Positions 7,449 through 15,985 of a DNA stretch of 64,000 bases are shown here, piece after piece. The stretch spans positions 1 to 64,000 of the forward strand of contig CAWFFO010000005.1 in NCBI GenBank assembly GCA_963815135.1, read 5' to 3'. Numbering within the stretch: the first letter of the stretch is position 1; the number at the start of each line of letters is the position of its first letter. The notes under the pieces were generated by a model, which was not told where the DNA came from, did no database searches, and saw only the letters and a list, made by a program, of their open reading frames with translations. Both the position numbers and the translations under genes were made by a program. The DNA comes from CAIWTU01 sp963815135. Lineage in GTDB: Bacteria; Desulfobacterota; Desulfuromonadia; Geobacterales; Geobacteraceae.

Positions 7449-9345
7449 AAACCCTAAAGAAAAACGAACCGAATCCGAAAAAGAAACAAAAGCATTTCAG
7501 CGGGTTTCAGCGGTTCTGCAAGGAATGCTGTCGGGATGGTCCGGGTTTTGCTCTGGTGAAGCGGCAGACCGGAATCCCTGCCTTGATTCTCAATCTCCCA
7601 ACCATACCAACATGACAATGGGGTCGTGCAGGAAAAAGAGGGCATACTTATATGGATCTCGTAATGTTGTTCTATGTCTTCATGACCGCTTTCTTTACGG
7701 CGGTGATCATGGTTCCCTTCGTGCGGCGCTGGGCGCTGGATAACGGCATGGTGGACGTGCCCGACGCGCGCAAGGTGCATGAGGACCTGATCCCGCGGGT
7801 GGGGGGCATTGCCGTATGCATGTCGTTTGTCCTGTCGATGCTGATCTACGCCGGGGTGACCAGCCAGGTGCGCGGCATTCTGGCCGGCGCCCTGATCCTG
7901 TTCTGCACCGGGCTGGCCGACGACCTGAAAGGGCTCACCCCGAAGCAGAAGTTTCTCGGGGAGATAGCCGGCTGCATCACCGCCATCTCGGTGGGCAAGC
8001 TCTATATCCACAACCTGGGCAACCTGTTCGGCCTGGGGAATGTCACCCTGCCGCTGTGGCTGGCCATCCCCTTCACCGTGTTCGCGGTGGTGGGGGTGAT
8101 AAACGCGGTCAACCTGATCGACGGGCTTGACGGCCTGGCGGGCGGGGTCACCGTGATCGCCCTCACGGCGTACCTGTTCCTGGCGTGGCAGGGCGGCAAC
8201 TATTCGGTGGTAATGCTGTGCGCCTCGATGCTGGGCGCGACCTTCGGCTTTTTGAAGTACAACGTCTTTCCGGCACGCATCTTCATGGGGGATGCGGGCA
8301 GCCTGGTGATGGGTTTCATCCTCGCCTTCATCGGCATCTACCTCAGCCAGGCGGAACCGGTCTGCACAAAGCCCGCCGTACCGATGCTGATCCTGGGGGT
8401 GCCGATCATCGATACGCTGCGGGTGATGATCAAGCGGCTGGCCAAGGGGGGCAATCCCTTCCTGCCCGACCGGACGCACATCCATCACAAGTTCCTGGAC
8501 CTGGGATTCCAGCATCGCTTCACCGTCATCATCATCTACGGGCTGTCGATTTTCTGGTCGCTGGTGGCACTGTTCTTCCACCAGTTGCCGGCGCACATGC
8601 TGGTGCGCATATTCGTAATCGTGTCGGCGCTCTTTTACTTCGGGCTGCGCTTCCTGGAGAGTCACAAGGGGCGGTTCGAGTTCCTGTCCCGGGATTCCTC
8701 TGCCGGGATCCGGGACTCGGTCATCTACCGGCGCATCTCGGAGCGGATAGCGGCGACGGTGCCCGGCCTGATGGTGCTGATCCTGGTGTACTGCCTGCTG
8801 GCCGCACTTTTCAGCGGGAGCCCGAGCGGCGACATGCTGCAGTTCGGTCTGGTGATGATATTTGCCTGCCTGGGCCTTCTGTACCTGACCCGCGATGCCA
8901 AGAACCACTACGTGATCATCATGTTCTATTTCGCCAGCCTGGTGATAGCCTCGGCGCTCTACAGGCAGGGGGGCAGGCATATCGTGGCCGGCTACGATCT
9001 TGCGAGCTGCGGCAATTTCCTGTTTGCCTGCATCATAGTGCTGACGGCAATGCGCATCATCTTCCGCCAGCCGGGCGAGTCGTTTCTGCACGGGATCGAT
9101 TTCCTGGTGCTGGGAGTATCGATATTCCTGGCGCTGGCGGATATGCAGGTGGCGCACACGAGCTACATGCCGGAGCTGATGTCCAAGGGGCTGGTGCTGT
9201 TTCTGGCCCTGCGGGTGCTGGCCTCCCAGGGCAGGATCCAGACGCGGATCGCGCAGTTCTCCATGCTGGCCTCACTGGTGGTGATCGTGCTGAAAGGGTA
9301 TTTTTGAGAAATTTGTATACGGGTATTAAAGATTCCGGACGATCT
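7449..9345 (+). repeat. 1.9-kb direct repeat, copy 2
   Basis: Second copy of 2005-3901. The unit between the two copies (3902-7448) carries the lipoprotein and YjbH-like genes; homologous recombination between copies would delete 5,444 bp. Confidence 0.95.
7652..9307 (+). CDS. WecA/TagO/MraY-family polyprenyl-phosphate sugar-1-phosphate transferase (copy 2)
   Basis: Encodes a 551-residue protein identical to the product at 2208, with the same catalytic motifs (DD at 90-91, the Asp-rich loop at 151-165, HIHH at 276-279) and the same extra C-terminal membrane segments. Only two silent changes separate the genes. The ribosome binding site and 203 bp of leader are also shared, but the promoter region upstream is not: the sigma-54 boxes of copy 1 are absent. 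The copies could therefore be expressed under different conditions. It is followed by a long leader with a riboswitch, not by a lipoprotein gene. Near identity may reflect a recent duplication, gene conversion or, less likely, misassembly. Confidence 0.9.
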   Translation: MDLVMLFYVFMTAFFTAVIMVPFVRRWALDNGMVDVPDARKVHEDLIPRVGGIAVCMSFVLSMLIYAGVTSQVRGILAGALILFCTGLADDLKGLTPKQKFLGEIAGCITAISVGKLYIHNLGNLFGLGNVTLPLWLAIPFTVFAVVGVINAVNLIDGLDGLAGGVTVIALTAYLFLAWQGGNYSVVMLCASMLGATFGFLKYNVFPARIFMGDAGSLVMGFILAFIGIYLSQAEPVCTKPAVPMLILGVPIIDTLRVMIKRLAKGGNPFLPDRTHIHHKFLDLGFQHRFTVIIIYGLSIFWSLVALFFHQLPAHMLVRIFVIVSALFYFGLRFLESHKGRFEFLSRDSSAGIRDSVIYRRISERIAATVPGLMVLILVYCLLAALFSGSPSGDMLQFGLVMIFACLGLLYLTRDAKNHYVIIMFYFASLVIASALYRQGGRHIVAGYDLASCGNFLFACIIVLTAMRIIFRQPGESFLHGIDFLVLGVSIFLALADMQVAHTSYMPELMSKGLVLFLALRVLASQGRIQTRIAQFSMLASLVVIVLKGYF

Positions 9346-9837
9346 TTGCTTATTATAGCTGGTTTGACTGGTTTGAGTGAATTAAACCTAATCCCTTTTT
9401 GCATCTCCCGCCATGTTAAAACCCTTCAAAAGATGTACTGAGAAATATTATAAGTGCAAAATGGTGGCTAATTTGCCATATTAGACAAAAATAATATCAC
9501 CGAAGAATAATGACATTAAAAATTATCTTGTTAGGGCTTCCTTGTTTTATCAACCAGTTGCGAATCGTCATTTCGAAAATATTAATAAATATATAAGTAT
9601 ATGTTGTTAATTAATGAAGGTGTCGAATTTTTGACATCAAATTTTAACTTGATTCATGTAACGGGTTTGTATTATATACCTTACCGGAACAACTTATCTG
9701 TATGTAATGTAATACTTAATCGTGTTTACGGTCATATCCCGATCTGCAATTCGCAGAGATATTTAAAATAAATTACAATTAAATAATTAAATACATGGAT
9801 TGCGGCAACTGCCGGGTGAACGGTAGACTGCTGGTGA
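9308..9837. other. AT-rich intergenic region, possible long leader
   Basis: About 530 bp with very low GC content and no credible gene. A weak sigma-54-like site (GG 9463-9464, GC 9475-9476) lies inside. If used, the transcript would have a leader of about 630 nt that includes the riboswitch. Confidence 0.45.
9461..9478 (+). promoter_or_regulatory. Weak sigma-54-like promoter
   Basis: ATGGTGGCTAATTTGCCA has GG-N10-GC spacing and a good TTTGC -12 box, but the -24 box is TGGTGG rather than TGGCAC. It would point toward the riboswitch and the regulator gene at 10121. Confidence 0.25.
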
Positions 9838-9930
9838 CCGCGTGTTTAAAAAGCCAAACCTGTCGTGAGGCAGGGACGGAAAGTCACGGGTCCATGAACA
9901 CCACAGGGATAGCCGGATTGCAAATGTAGA
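9838..9930 (+). ncRNA. GEMM-I cyclic dinucleotide (c-di-GMP) riboswitch
   Basis: The core follows the GEMM consensus: AAGCCAAACC, then hairpin CCTGTC-GTGA-GGCAGG with a GNRA tetraloop (9859-9874), then GGGACGGAAAGTC (the tetraloop-receptor strand), ACGGGTCC, a variable P3 arm, and AGGGATAGCCGGATTGC. The base two before the CAAACC word, which contacts the ligand, appears to be G, favouring c-di-GMP over 3',3'-cGAMP; the alignment is by eye. The outer P1 stem is weak (GTGTTT with AAATGT, mostly wobble pairs), so the aptamer could be degenerate or need an alternative outer pairing. It lies 190 nt before a sigma-54 activator gene. Confidence 0.75.
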
Positions 9931-10120
9931 TGATTAAGCATCGTCTCGTGCATTCCGGTTTTTTTGCATCGAAAAACCGGATTATGGTATTGCGCAGCCG
10001 CTGAAACTGATGCGCCAGGCGGTAGCGGGAATGACCGTGTTGTGAAAGCCGGTGGATATAGTCTAAAAATCAATTCTGTTTCATTTGCCCGGCCACAAGT
10101 TACGCTAGAGGGGAAGAGAC
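9931..10120 (+). promoter_or_regulatory. Structured leader downstream of riboswitch (possible expression platform)
   Basis: Contains a hairpin CCGGTTTTT (9955-9963) / AAAAACCGG (9972-9980) and a GC-rich hairpin GCGCA (9992-9996) / TGCGC (10011-10015), followed by GGCGGTAGCGGGAATGACCG, a word reminiscent of the 3' arm of a GEMM aptamer. No clean U-tract terminator is seen. AGGGG at 10109-10113 serves the regulator start. Confidence 0.35.
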
Positions 10121-11509
10121 ATGAAGCACAAGGTTTTGCTGCTGGACAACGATGCAGATCTTTCTCGATCTCTGAAGGATTTTCTGTTTGCCGACAATTA
10201 TGATGTGATGACGGAAAATTACATCGGACCTGCTCTGGAGAGGATAAGGAGCTATCATCCGGATGTGGCGATTGTCGATACTATTCTCAAGGACTGCAAC
10301 GAAATCGACGTGTTGAGGCAGATAAAGCAGATCGATCCGAACATATCGGTGATAGTCGTAACCGGACAGAGATCCCGCAGGAATGCGATCAGGGCCATGC
10401 AGAACGGCGCATTCGACTTTCTCCTGAAGCCGCTTGATCACGGCGAATTGAGAATGACCCTCAAAAAAGCCGTCAAGAACAGCAGGCTCAGCTGCAAAAG
10501 CCCGGCGGTTGAACCCTGCGAGGAGCAACCGGATTCCGAATGTGGAATCGGCATGGCCTCGGCGGCCATGCTGGATGTGTGGAAGAAGGTCGGAAGCGTC
10601 GCCGGTTGCGATGCAACCATACTTATCCATGGGGAAACCGGCACCGGCAAGGAAGTCATAGCTAATACGATCCATGCCCACTCGAAGCGGAAGGATATGC
10701 CTTTTCTGGCACTGAATTGCGCTGCGCTTCCGGATACTTTGCTCGAAAGCGAGCTCTTCGGCCACGAGAAGGGGGCATTCACCGGAGCCCATGTGCGGAA
10801 GCCCGGAAAGTTCGAACAGTGTGAAGGCGGCACCCTGTTCCTCGACGAGATTGCGGAAATGAGTCTTTCAAACCAGGGGAAACTCCTGAGAGTGTTGGAA
10901 AACCGTACTTTCGAACGGGTGGGCGGCCAGGAAGAGATCAAGTCGGATGTGAGAATTATCGCCGCAACGAACAAGTCTCTTGCGGTTGCGGTGAAAGAGA
11001 AAAAATTCAGGCTCGACCTGATGTACCGCCTCAATGTTGTGACCATCAGCCTGCCACCGCTCCGGGAAAGGCTGGAAGATCTTGTCCTGCTGGTGGACGT
11101 GTTTATCAGGGGCTTTGCGGCGGAATACGGCAAGCAGACCTGCGGAATCGCTCCCGATGCACTGGATCTGCTGGCAAAACAGCGATGGGACGGGAATATC
11201 CGTGAGCTGAAAAACGTAATAGGTTCCGCGGTCCTGTTGAGCAAGGGAACTGTACTGACCCTGGAAGATGTGCTGCCGCTGATTACACGCCAGGAAACTC
11301 CGGGTGACCCGTTTTCCATGTTCCTGCAAACCTGCAGGCCGATTTTCAAGGAGATGTGCGAAAAAAGCCGGGGTGTCATTTATGATGGCCTGTCACTAGC
11401 GCTGCAGAGGGCACTGGTACAGATGGCGCTGGAACAGACGGGCAATAACCAGGTCATGGCGGCAAGCCTGCTCGGCATCAGCCGGAACACCCTGCGCGAC
11501 AGAATTTAA
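10121..11509 (+). CDS. Sigma-54-dependent response regulator (NtrC family)
   Basis: Activates transcription from sigma-54 promoters after phosphorylation. Receiver domain at residues 1-120 with acidic pocket near 9-11, phosphoacceptor Asp53 (AIVDTIL), switch Thr in VVTGQ and Lys in LLKPLD. AAA+ domain follows: Walker A GETGTGKE, GAFTGA loop that touches sigma-54, Walker B GTLFLDEIAEM, arginine-rich sensor LPPLRERLEDL. A Fis-type helix-turn-helix ends the protein (ASLLGISRNTLRDRI). The stop codon comes a few residues earlier than usual for the family, within or just after the recognition helix; a one-base change or indel near 11507 could explain this. No partner kinase is adjacent. The riboswitch leader upstream suggests its synthesis is tuned by cyclic dinucleotide; the upstream exopolysaccharide genes are candidate targets. 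Confidence 0.9.
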   Translation: MKHKVLLLDNDADLSRSLKDFLFADNYDVMTENYIGPALERIRSYHPDVAIVDTILKDCNEIDVLRQIKQIDPNISVIVVTGQRSRRNAIRAMQNGAFDFLLKPLDHGELRMTLKKAVKNSRLSCKSPAVEPCEEQPDSECGIGMASAAMLDVWKKVGSVAGCDATILIHGETGTGKEVIANTIHAHSKRKDMPFLALNCAALPDTLLESELFGHEKGAFTGAHVRKPGKFEQCEGGTLFLDEIAEMSLSNQGKLLRVLENRTFERVGGQEEIKSDVRIIAATNKSLAVAVKEKKFRLDLMYRLNVVTISLPPLRERLEDLVLLVDVFIRGFAAEYGKQTCGIAPDALDLLAKQRWDGNIRELKNVIGSAVLLSKGTVLTLEDVLPLITRQETPGDPFSMFLQTCRPIFKEMCEKSRGVIYDGLSLALQRALVQMALEQTGNNQVMAASLLGISRNTLRDRI

Positions 11510-11574
11510 ACGTGGGAATTTTCAGAAAGTAAGAGGGAGCGGAAGCGACTGTCGAACCCGCCGTTCCCGGAGAA

Positions 11575-12307
11575 TTATTTTTCCGCCACTATGAATGCGT
11601 CGTTATAGCCAAGGCGCGCCATGCCTCTTTTTGCCGCTTCAGCCTCATCCAATGAACTGAACCGGCCCACATGGACCCTGTAGATTGTCCCCTTGTCGGT
11701 CCTCGCTTCCTCGATTTCGGAATACTCATAATCTTTTTTCAGCCTGTCGGAGATCACCGCGGGCCGTTTCCCGGTCGGAAAAGGCTGCCACCTGGATGGT
11801 GTAGGTTTTGTCCGGCGTGGCGTCTTTATTCCCTGCACGTATGGAAGACCCTGAAGACAGGACTTCTATCTCCACCGGAGCGACGCCGCAGCCGGTTATG
11901 CCGAGCTCTTTTGCCGCCTGGTAGGAGAGATCGATGATACGGTCCTCGACGAACGGGCCGCGGTCGTTGATGCGGACAACCGTCTCCCTGCCGTTGGTCC
12001 TGTTGGTCACCCTGACCGTGGAACCGAGGGGAAGCGTCTTGTGGGCCGCGGTCATCTTGTACATATCGAATATTTCGCCGCTGCTGGTCGGCTTGCCATG
12101 CTCCTCGTCCCCGTACCAGGATGCCAGCCCTTTTTCACGGTATCCCTCGGCGTGAAGCAGGGGCACATACCTTTCACCGTTTATCCAGTAGGGCCTTTCG
12201 TAGGGACGCAGTTCCGGATAGCCCGATTCGACCCCCCTCCTGGGAGATAAACTGCAGGCCGAAGCCGCTAGACAGCACAAAGTGATAAAAAGTAATCTTT
12301 TTTTCAT
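11575..12307 (-). pseudogene. rlpA: RlpA-like septal lipoprotein with SPOR domain, one frameshift
   Basis: RlpA proteins are outer-membrane-anchored lytic transglycosylases acting on naked glycan strands at the septum. The frame starting at 12307 gives a lipoprotein signal (CCLAASAC), the double-psi beta-barrel with GLASWYGDEEHGKPTSSGE and VRINDRGPFVEDRIIDLS, and the start of a C-terminal SPOR domain (YTIQVAAFSDRETA). It then runs out of frame at about 11757-11764, in a GC-rich word. The rest of the SPOR domain (VISDRLKKDYEYSEIEEA to YRVHVGRFSS) continues in another frame and stops at 11575. One indel repairs a protein of about 240 residues. Sequencing error and real mutation cannot be separated here, but other frameshifts nearby favour error. 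Confidence 0.75.
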
Positions 12308-12409
12308 GGCCGACAGTATAGAGGAAATGGAAATAAAATCAACTTCGGCGGAGCAGGTAGGGCGAAGCAGGTGAATCTTGAGCTATCTTCGCCCCTACAT
12401 TACCCCATA

Positions 12410-13491
12410 TCATTTATCACTTATTGCAGCTGCTTCCTTGTCACTGAACGGCCCGGGAGGCAGAACCGGTGCCTTCGCGAAATCTTCGGGCAGGTCTCCG
12501 GTGAGGATTTCGAGAAAATTCACAATGTGTGCCGCCTGCTGATCGGTAAGATCCTTTCCGAGCTGTACCCTGGCCATGATCCGTACCGCCCGTGGAAGCA
12601 GGCTGACTCGAGCCGTCGTGAAAATAGGGCGGGGTCATTGCCACATTGCGCAGCACCGGTACCTTGAATACGTAGAGATCGTCCGGCTTGCCGGTGACGG
12701 CGAAACGGCCCTTGTCTATTTCCTTCGAACCGGTTGCCTTCCAGTACTCCTCCGTTATCCCGAATTTGTTATACATCTTTCCTCCCACTCCCGGCCCGTT
12801 GTGGCAGGCGATACATCCTGTTGCCATGAATTGCCGAAGACCCTTCCCGAGCCTTTGCCGGCAGCGCGTCATTTTTTCCCGTGAGGAAGGAGTCGAAGGC
12901 CGTCGGGGTTACGAGAGTGCGCTCATAGGCCCCGATGGCGGTGCCCCAGTTCTCCTTGTTGACGGGATCTTTTTCCTTGGGAAATGCCTTGCTGAACAGG
13001 GGGAGATAACCGGTTATGGCCTTTATCCTGGCCATGGCGCTCTGATAATCCGGGTCGCCGAAGCTTGGTTTTCCGACCAGGGCCTGGACGGCCTGGTCTT
13101 CCACATCCTTGCGGTTTCCAATCCAGTGAGCGGATATCTGCAGCGCGGCGTTTAGAATGGTCGGCGCATTTCGCGGATTGATGCGGTCCTCGGCCCCTTT
13201 GGGACGGGTAAGGGCATCCGTGCCGTAGAGGGCGGGAAGATGGCATCTCGAACAGCTGACTGTTCCGTCTACGGAGATGCGGGGGTCGAAAAACAGCCGC
13301 CGCCCGAGTGCTACGAGCTCGGGCGTGAAGGGATGCTCCGGGGTGGACATGTTCGCCGGAAGAGGAGCGAAAAACTGACTCGCCTGTTTCCGGAGGCTGT
13401 CTTCCTTATGGGAAGCCGCCCGTGAAGACGCAGGAGTGAGCACCAGTGAAAATACCGAAAGTATTGCCGCTGAAATAATGATTTTTCGCAT
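12410..13491 (-). pseudogene. Di-haem cytochrome c peroxidase, two frameshifts
   Basis: Periplasmic enzyme family that reduces hydrogen peroxide with electrons from c-type cytochromes. Signal peptide at residues 1-25 (ends SSRAASHKE). The first haem motif CSRCH follows GRRLFFDPRISVDGTVS; the second, CIACH, lies after the first break in LRQFMATGCIACHNG. Three frames must be joined: the first ends in reading error near 12838-12850, the second near 12605-12612 (after TPPYFHDGS), and the third continues LLPRAVRIMARVQLGKDL to a stop at 12410. The joined protein is about 360 residues, normal for the family. AGGGAGG precedes the start. Gene lies 9 bp after the outer-membrane-type gene, probably one operon. 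MauG-like relatives remain possible. Confidence 0.8.
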
Positions 13492-13500
13492 GATTCCTCC

Positions 13501-14274
13501 CTAACGACGTAATGAGAAAAGACCCGAAGGCCCTAAGGTCAACTGGTATGCGGCGTACATGGAAAAAAGGGCCGGACCGTGAATGTCAGTTCCCGCCGAG
13601 AGCAGAATGTGATTGTGTTCATCGATATTTATTATCCCGCCGATGTTGAATCCGGTACTGTCGCCTCCGTCCACGCTGTCCGGGGTGTAATGATAGATTT
13701 CGCCCCCCAGCGTAAGCGCGTCCGAAAGGTCGTACTGGGCTTCCCATCCGAACAGCCAGTAGTTTTTGTTTCCCGCTCCGGGATTTATCCAGTAGCCCGC
13801 ACCGCCGTATGTCGTGAAGCTGCCGATGCTCTTCTGCAGCCAGAGCGGGATGAACGTCTGGACGTGGCCGCTTCCGAGGCCGCGGTCACTGTCTCCCGAA
13901 GGGAGCTCCAGCAACGGAAATATTCCGGCCTGCGGCAAACGACGGCTTTCCTGGAGAAAACGGTATTTAAACCCGAGCTCCACGTCACCGGGACCGTAGG
14001 CGGAAGCCCCGCCGCGCGGCCTGGTGTAGACAAGGGGGATTATTGCGTGCAGCTGCAGGTTGGGCGCTGCCCCATAGTTGACTTCCACATGGGGCGCCGT
14101 GAACTGGACTCCGTCTTTTTCATTCTGGTACTGGGTTGCCGCGTAAACCTCCCAGTGACGGTATTTCACCGGCTCCGGGTCATCGGTGATGAAGGGGGGA
14201 CCGGCCCATGCCGGAACCTGGTAAACGACAGGCAATGCCAGCAGAATCAGGAATGGCATGATAACGAAACGCAT
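13501..14274 (-). CDS. Putative outer-membrane beta-barrel protein (phenol MetA-degradation/transporter-like family)
   Basis: 257-residue exported protein. Signal peptide MRFVIMPFLILLALPVVYQVPAWA is followed by GPPFITDDPEPVKYRHWEVY, a hallmark of the small barrel family often labelled 'transporter' or 'MetA-pathway of phenol degradation'. The rest alternates polar and hydrophobic residues with many aromatic and glycine residues, consistent with about ten to twelve strands. A GTG at 14295 would add seven residues, but the ATG at 14274 begins a cleaner signal peptide. It is transcribed with the cytochrome c peroxidase gene 9 bp downstream, so a link to periplasmic redox or stress is possible. 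No substrate can be named. Confidence 0.65.
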   Translation of the reverse strand: MRFVIMPFLILLALPVVYQVPAWAGPPFITDDPEPVKYRHWEVYAATQYQNEKDGVQFTAPHVEVNYGAAPNLQLHAIIPLVYTRPRGGASAYGPGDVELGFKYRFLQESRRLPQAGIFPLLELPSGDSDRGLGSGHVQTFIPLWLQKSIGSFTTYGGAGYWINPGAGNKNYWLFGWEAQYDLSDALTLGGEIYHYTPDSVDGGDSTGFNIGGIINIDEHNHILLSAGTDIHGPALFSMYAAYQLTLGPSGLFSLRR

Positions 14275-14635
14275 GGTAATGTTCCCGCAAAGCACAGACA
14301 GGTTACAAGATATGTTAAATATTAGCAGGTTCGGGCCGCTTTGGAAGAGAATGGGTACAATTTTGGGGTTGTGACGAGATCAGTATTATTGAGAGGGTAA
14401 AATGAATCTTGACGTGTCGATTATTGCGCTGAAAATATAAAAATATATCAATCTCCTGAAACCGTGACGCCTTCACGCCTTCGCTTGCGCGGAACGCCTC
14501 AGTTTTTGCATTTCGGCAATTTGAGGCGGCCCGCCAAAGGTCACCCGGCTTGACAGGCATGCTACGATTTCAGCGACGTTGAACTCCGGCATTCTGCTCA
14601 CTCCGGTGTTCAGGTATCGTATTCAGGAATCTGAC
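14275..14635. other. Intergenic region with imperfect hairpin
   Basis: No gene seen. CGCCTCA (14495-14501) and TGAGGCG (14522-14528) form a perfect 7-bp stem with partly paired interior (TTGC/GCAA). It lies downstream of rarA and may end that transcript, though it lacks a U-tract on that strand. Confidence 0.4.
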
Positions 14636-15970
14636 CTATGGGGTTTCGCCGGAATTTTCGCCTTCCTTTTTCCCTTTCACCCATTCCATCCGCTCTTTTA
14701 TGTATTTCTCATACCCGTGCCCGGCGGGGCCGTAGAACTTGCGGCCTTTGATCTGTTCCGGAAGGTATTCCTGGGCGACATACCCTTCTCCGTAGTCATG
14801 GGCGTATTTGTAGCCCTTGCCGTATTCCAGGTCTTTCATGAGGCCGGTCGGCGCATTCCTGACATGCATGGGTACTGGCAGCGCGCCGCTTTTCCTTACC
14901 TCGGACTGTGCCTGATTTATCCCCATGTACGAGGCATTGGATTTGGGGGCGGTTGCCAGGTAGGTTACCGCCTGGGCCATGATGATCCTCCCTTCGGGCA
15001 GACCGACCAGCTGGAATGCCTGGAGCGCCGAGACCGCCAGCTGCAGCGCACGCGGATCGGCGTTGCCGATGTCTTCAGAGGCGAGGATGACCATGCGGCG
15101 CAGGATGAAGATGGGGTCTTCGCCCGCCTCCAGCATACGCGCCAGCCAGTAGAGCGCTCCGTCCGGATCGCTCCCGCGCATGGATTTGATGAAGGCGGAG
15201 ATGACGTTGTAATGCTCTTCACCCCCCTTGTCGTAGAGAAGAGGTTTTTTCTGCACCGCCTCCCGCGCGGTATCCAGGTCGAGGGTTCCGTTTTTTGCCA
15301 GCTTGGCCGCAGTTTCAAGGGTATTCAGGGCAATCCTGGCGTCGCCGCCAGACTGTTCGGCAATGAAGGCGAGGGCTTCTTCATCGGCCTCGAGGGACAA
15401 TCCGCCGAGCCCCCTTTCCCCGTCGCGCAGGGCCATGGAGAGGATTTCACCTATTTCCTCGTTTTTCAGCGAGTTGAGGACCAGCACCTTGCACCGGGAA
15501 AGAAGCGGTGCTATTACCTCGAATGAGGGGTTTTCGGTAGTTGCTCCTATGATCGTGACGACGCCTTTTTCAACATAGGGCAGGAAGGCGTCCTGCTGTG
15601 CCTTGTTGAAGCGGTGAATTTCGTCAATGAAAAGGATCGTCTTCCTGCCGTGGTATTTGCGCTCATCTTCCGCCTCTTTTATCACCTCGCGGATGTCCTT
15701 GACGCCCGACAGTATGGCGGAGAAAAAGATGAAATGAGACTTGGTGCTGTTGGCGACGATGCGGGCAAGGGTGGTTTTGCCGGAACCGGGCGGTCCCCAC
15801 AGGATAAGCGAGGTGACCTGGTCGGATTCGATCAGGCGGCGGAGCAGTTTGCCTTCGCCCAGGATATGCTCCTGTCCCACGAATTCTTCCATGGTCCGGG
15901 GGCGCATCCTTTCCGCCAGAGGAGCCTGGCGGCTGCTTTCCCGATCAGCTTCGGAAGTAAAAAGATCCAT
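14636..15970 (-). CDS. rarA: Replication-associated recombination protein A (RarA/MgsA)
   Basis: AAA+ ATPase of the clamp-loader clade that acts at stalled replication forks in the cytosol; in E. coli it interacts with SSB and unwinds ends. Of 444 residues, Walker A is WGPPGSGKTT near residue 60 and Walker B is FIDEIHRFNKAQQDA near 120, followed by sensor 1 GATTENPSFE and the arginine finger region LLSRC. The C-terminal part (LYWLARMLEAGEDP, RRMVILASEDIGNADP, PLHVRNAPTGLM-like segment) is the tetramerisation domain typical of RarA/WRNIP1. Length equals the usual 430-450. The start ATG at 15970 gives MDLFTSEA, and the gene lies just 15 bp after the glgP stop codon region on the same strand... 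order glgP then rarA. High confidence. Confidence 0.95.
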   Translation of the reverse strand: MDLFTSEADRESSRQAPLAERMRPRTMEEFVGQEHILGEGKLLRRLIESDQVTSLILWGPPGSGKTTLARIVANSTKSHFIFFSAILSGVKDIREVIKEAEDERKYHGRKTILFIDEIHRFNKAQQDAFLPYVEKGVVTIIGATTENPSFEVIAPLLSRCKVLVLNSLKNEEIGEILSMALRDGERGLGGLSLEADEEALAFIAEQSGGDARIALNTLETAAKLAKNGTLDLDTAREAVQKKPLLYDKGGEEHYNVISAFIKSMRGSDPDGALYWLARMLEAGEDPIFILRRMVILASEDIGNADPRALQLAVSALQAFQLVGLPEGRIIMAQAVTYLATAPKSNASYMGINQAQSEVRKSGALPVPMHVRNAPTGLMKDLEYGKGYKYAHDYGEGYVAQEYLPEQIKGRKFYGPAGHGYEKYIKERMEWVKGKKEGENSGETP

Positions 15971-15985
15971 GCCGCGTTCCTTTGT

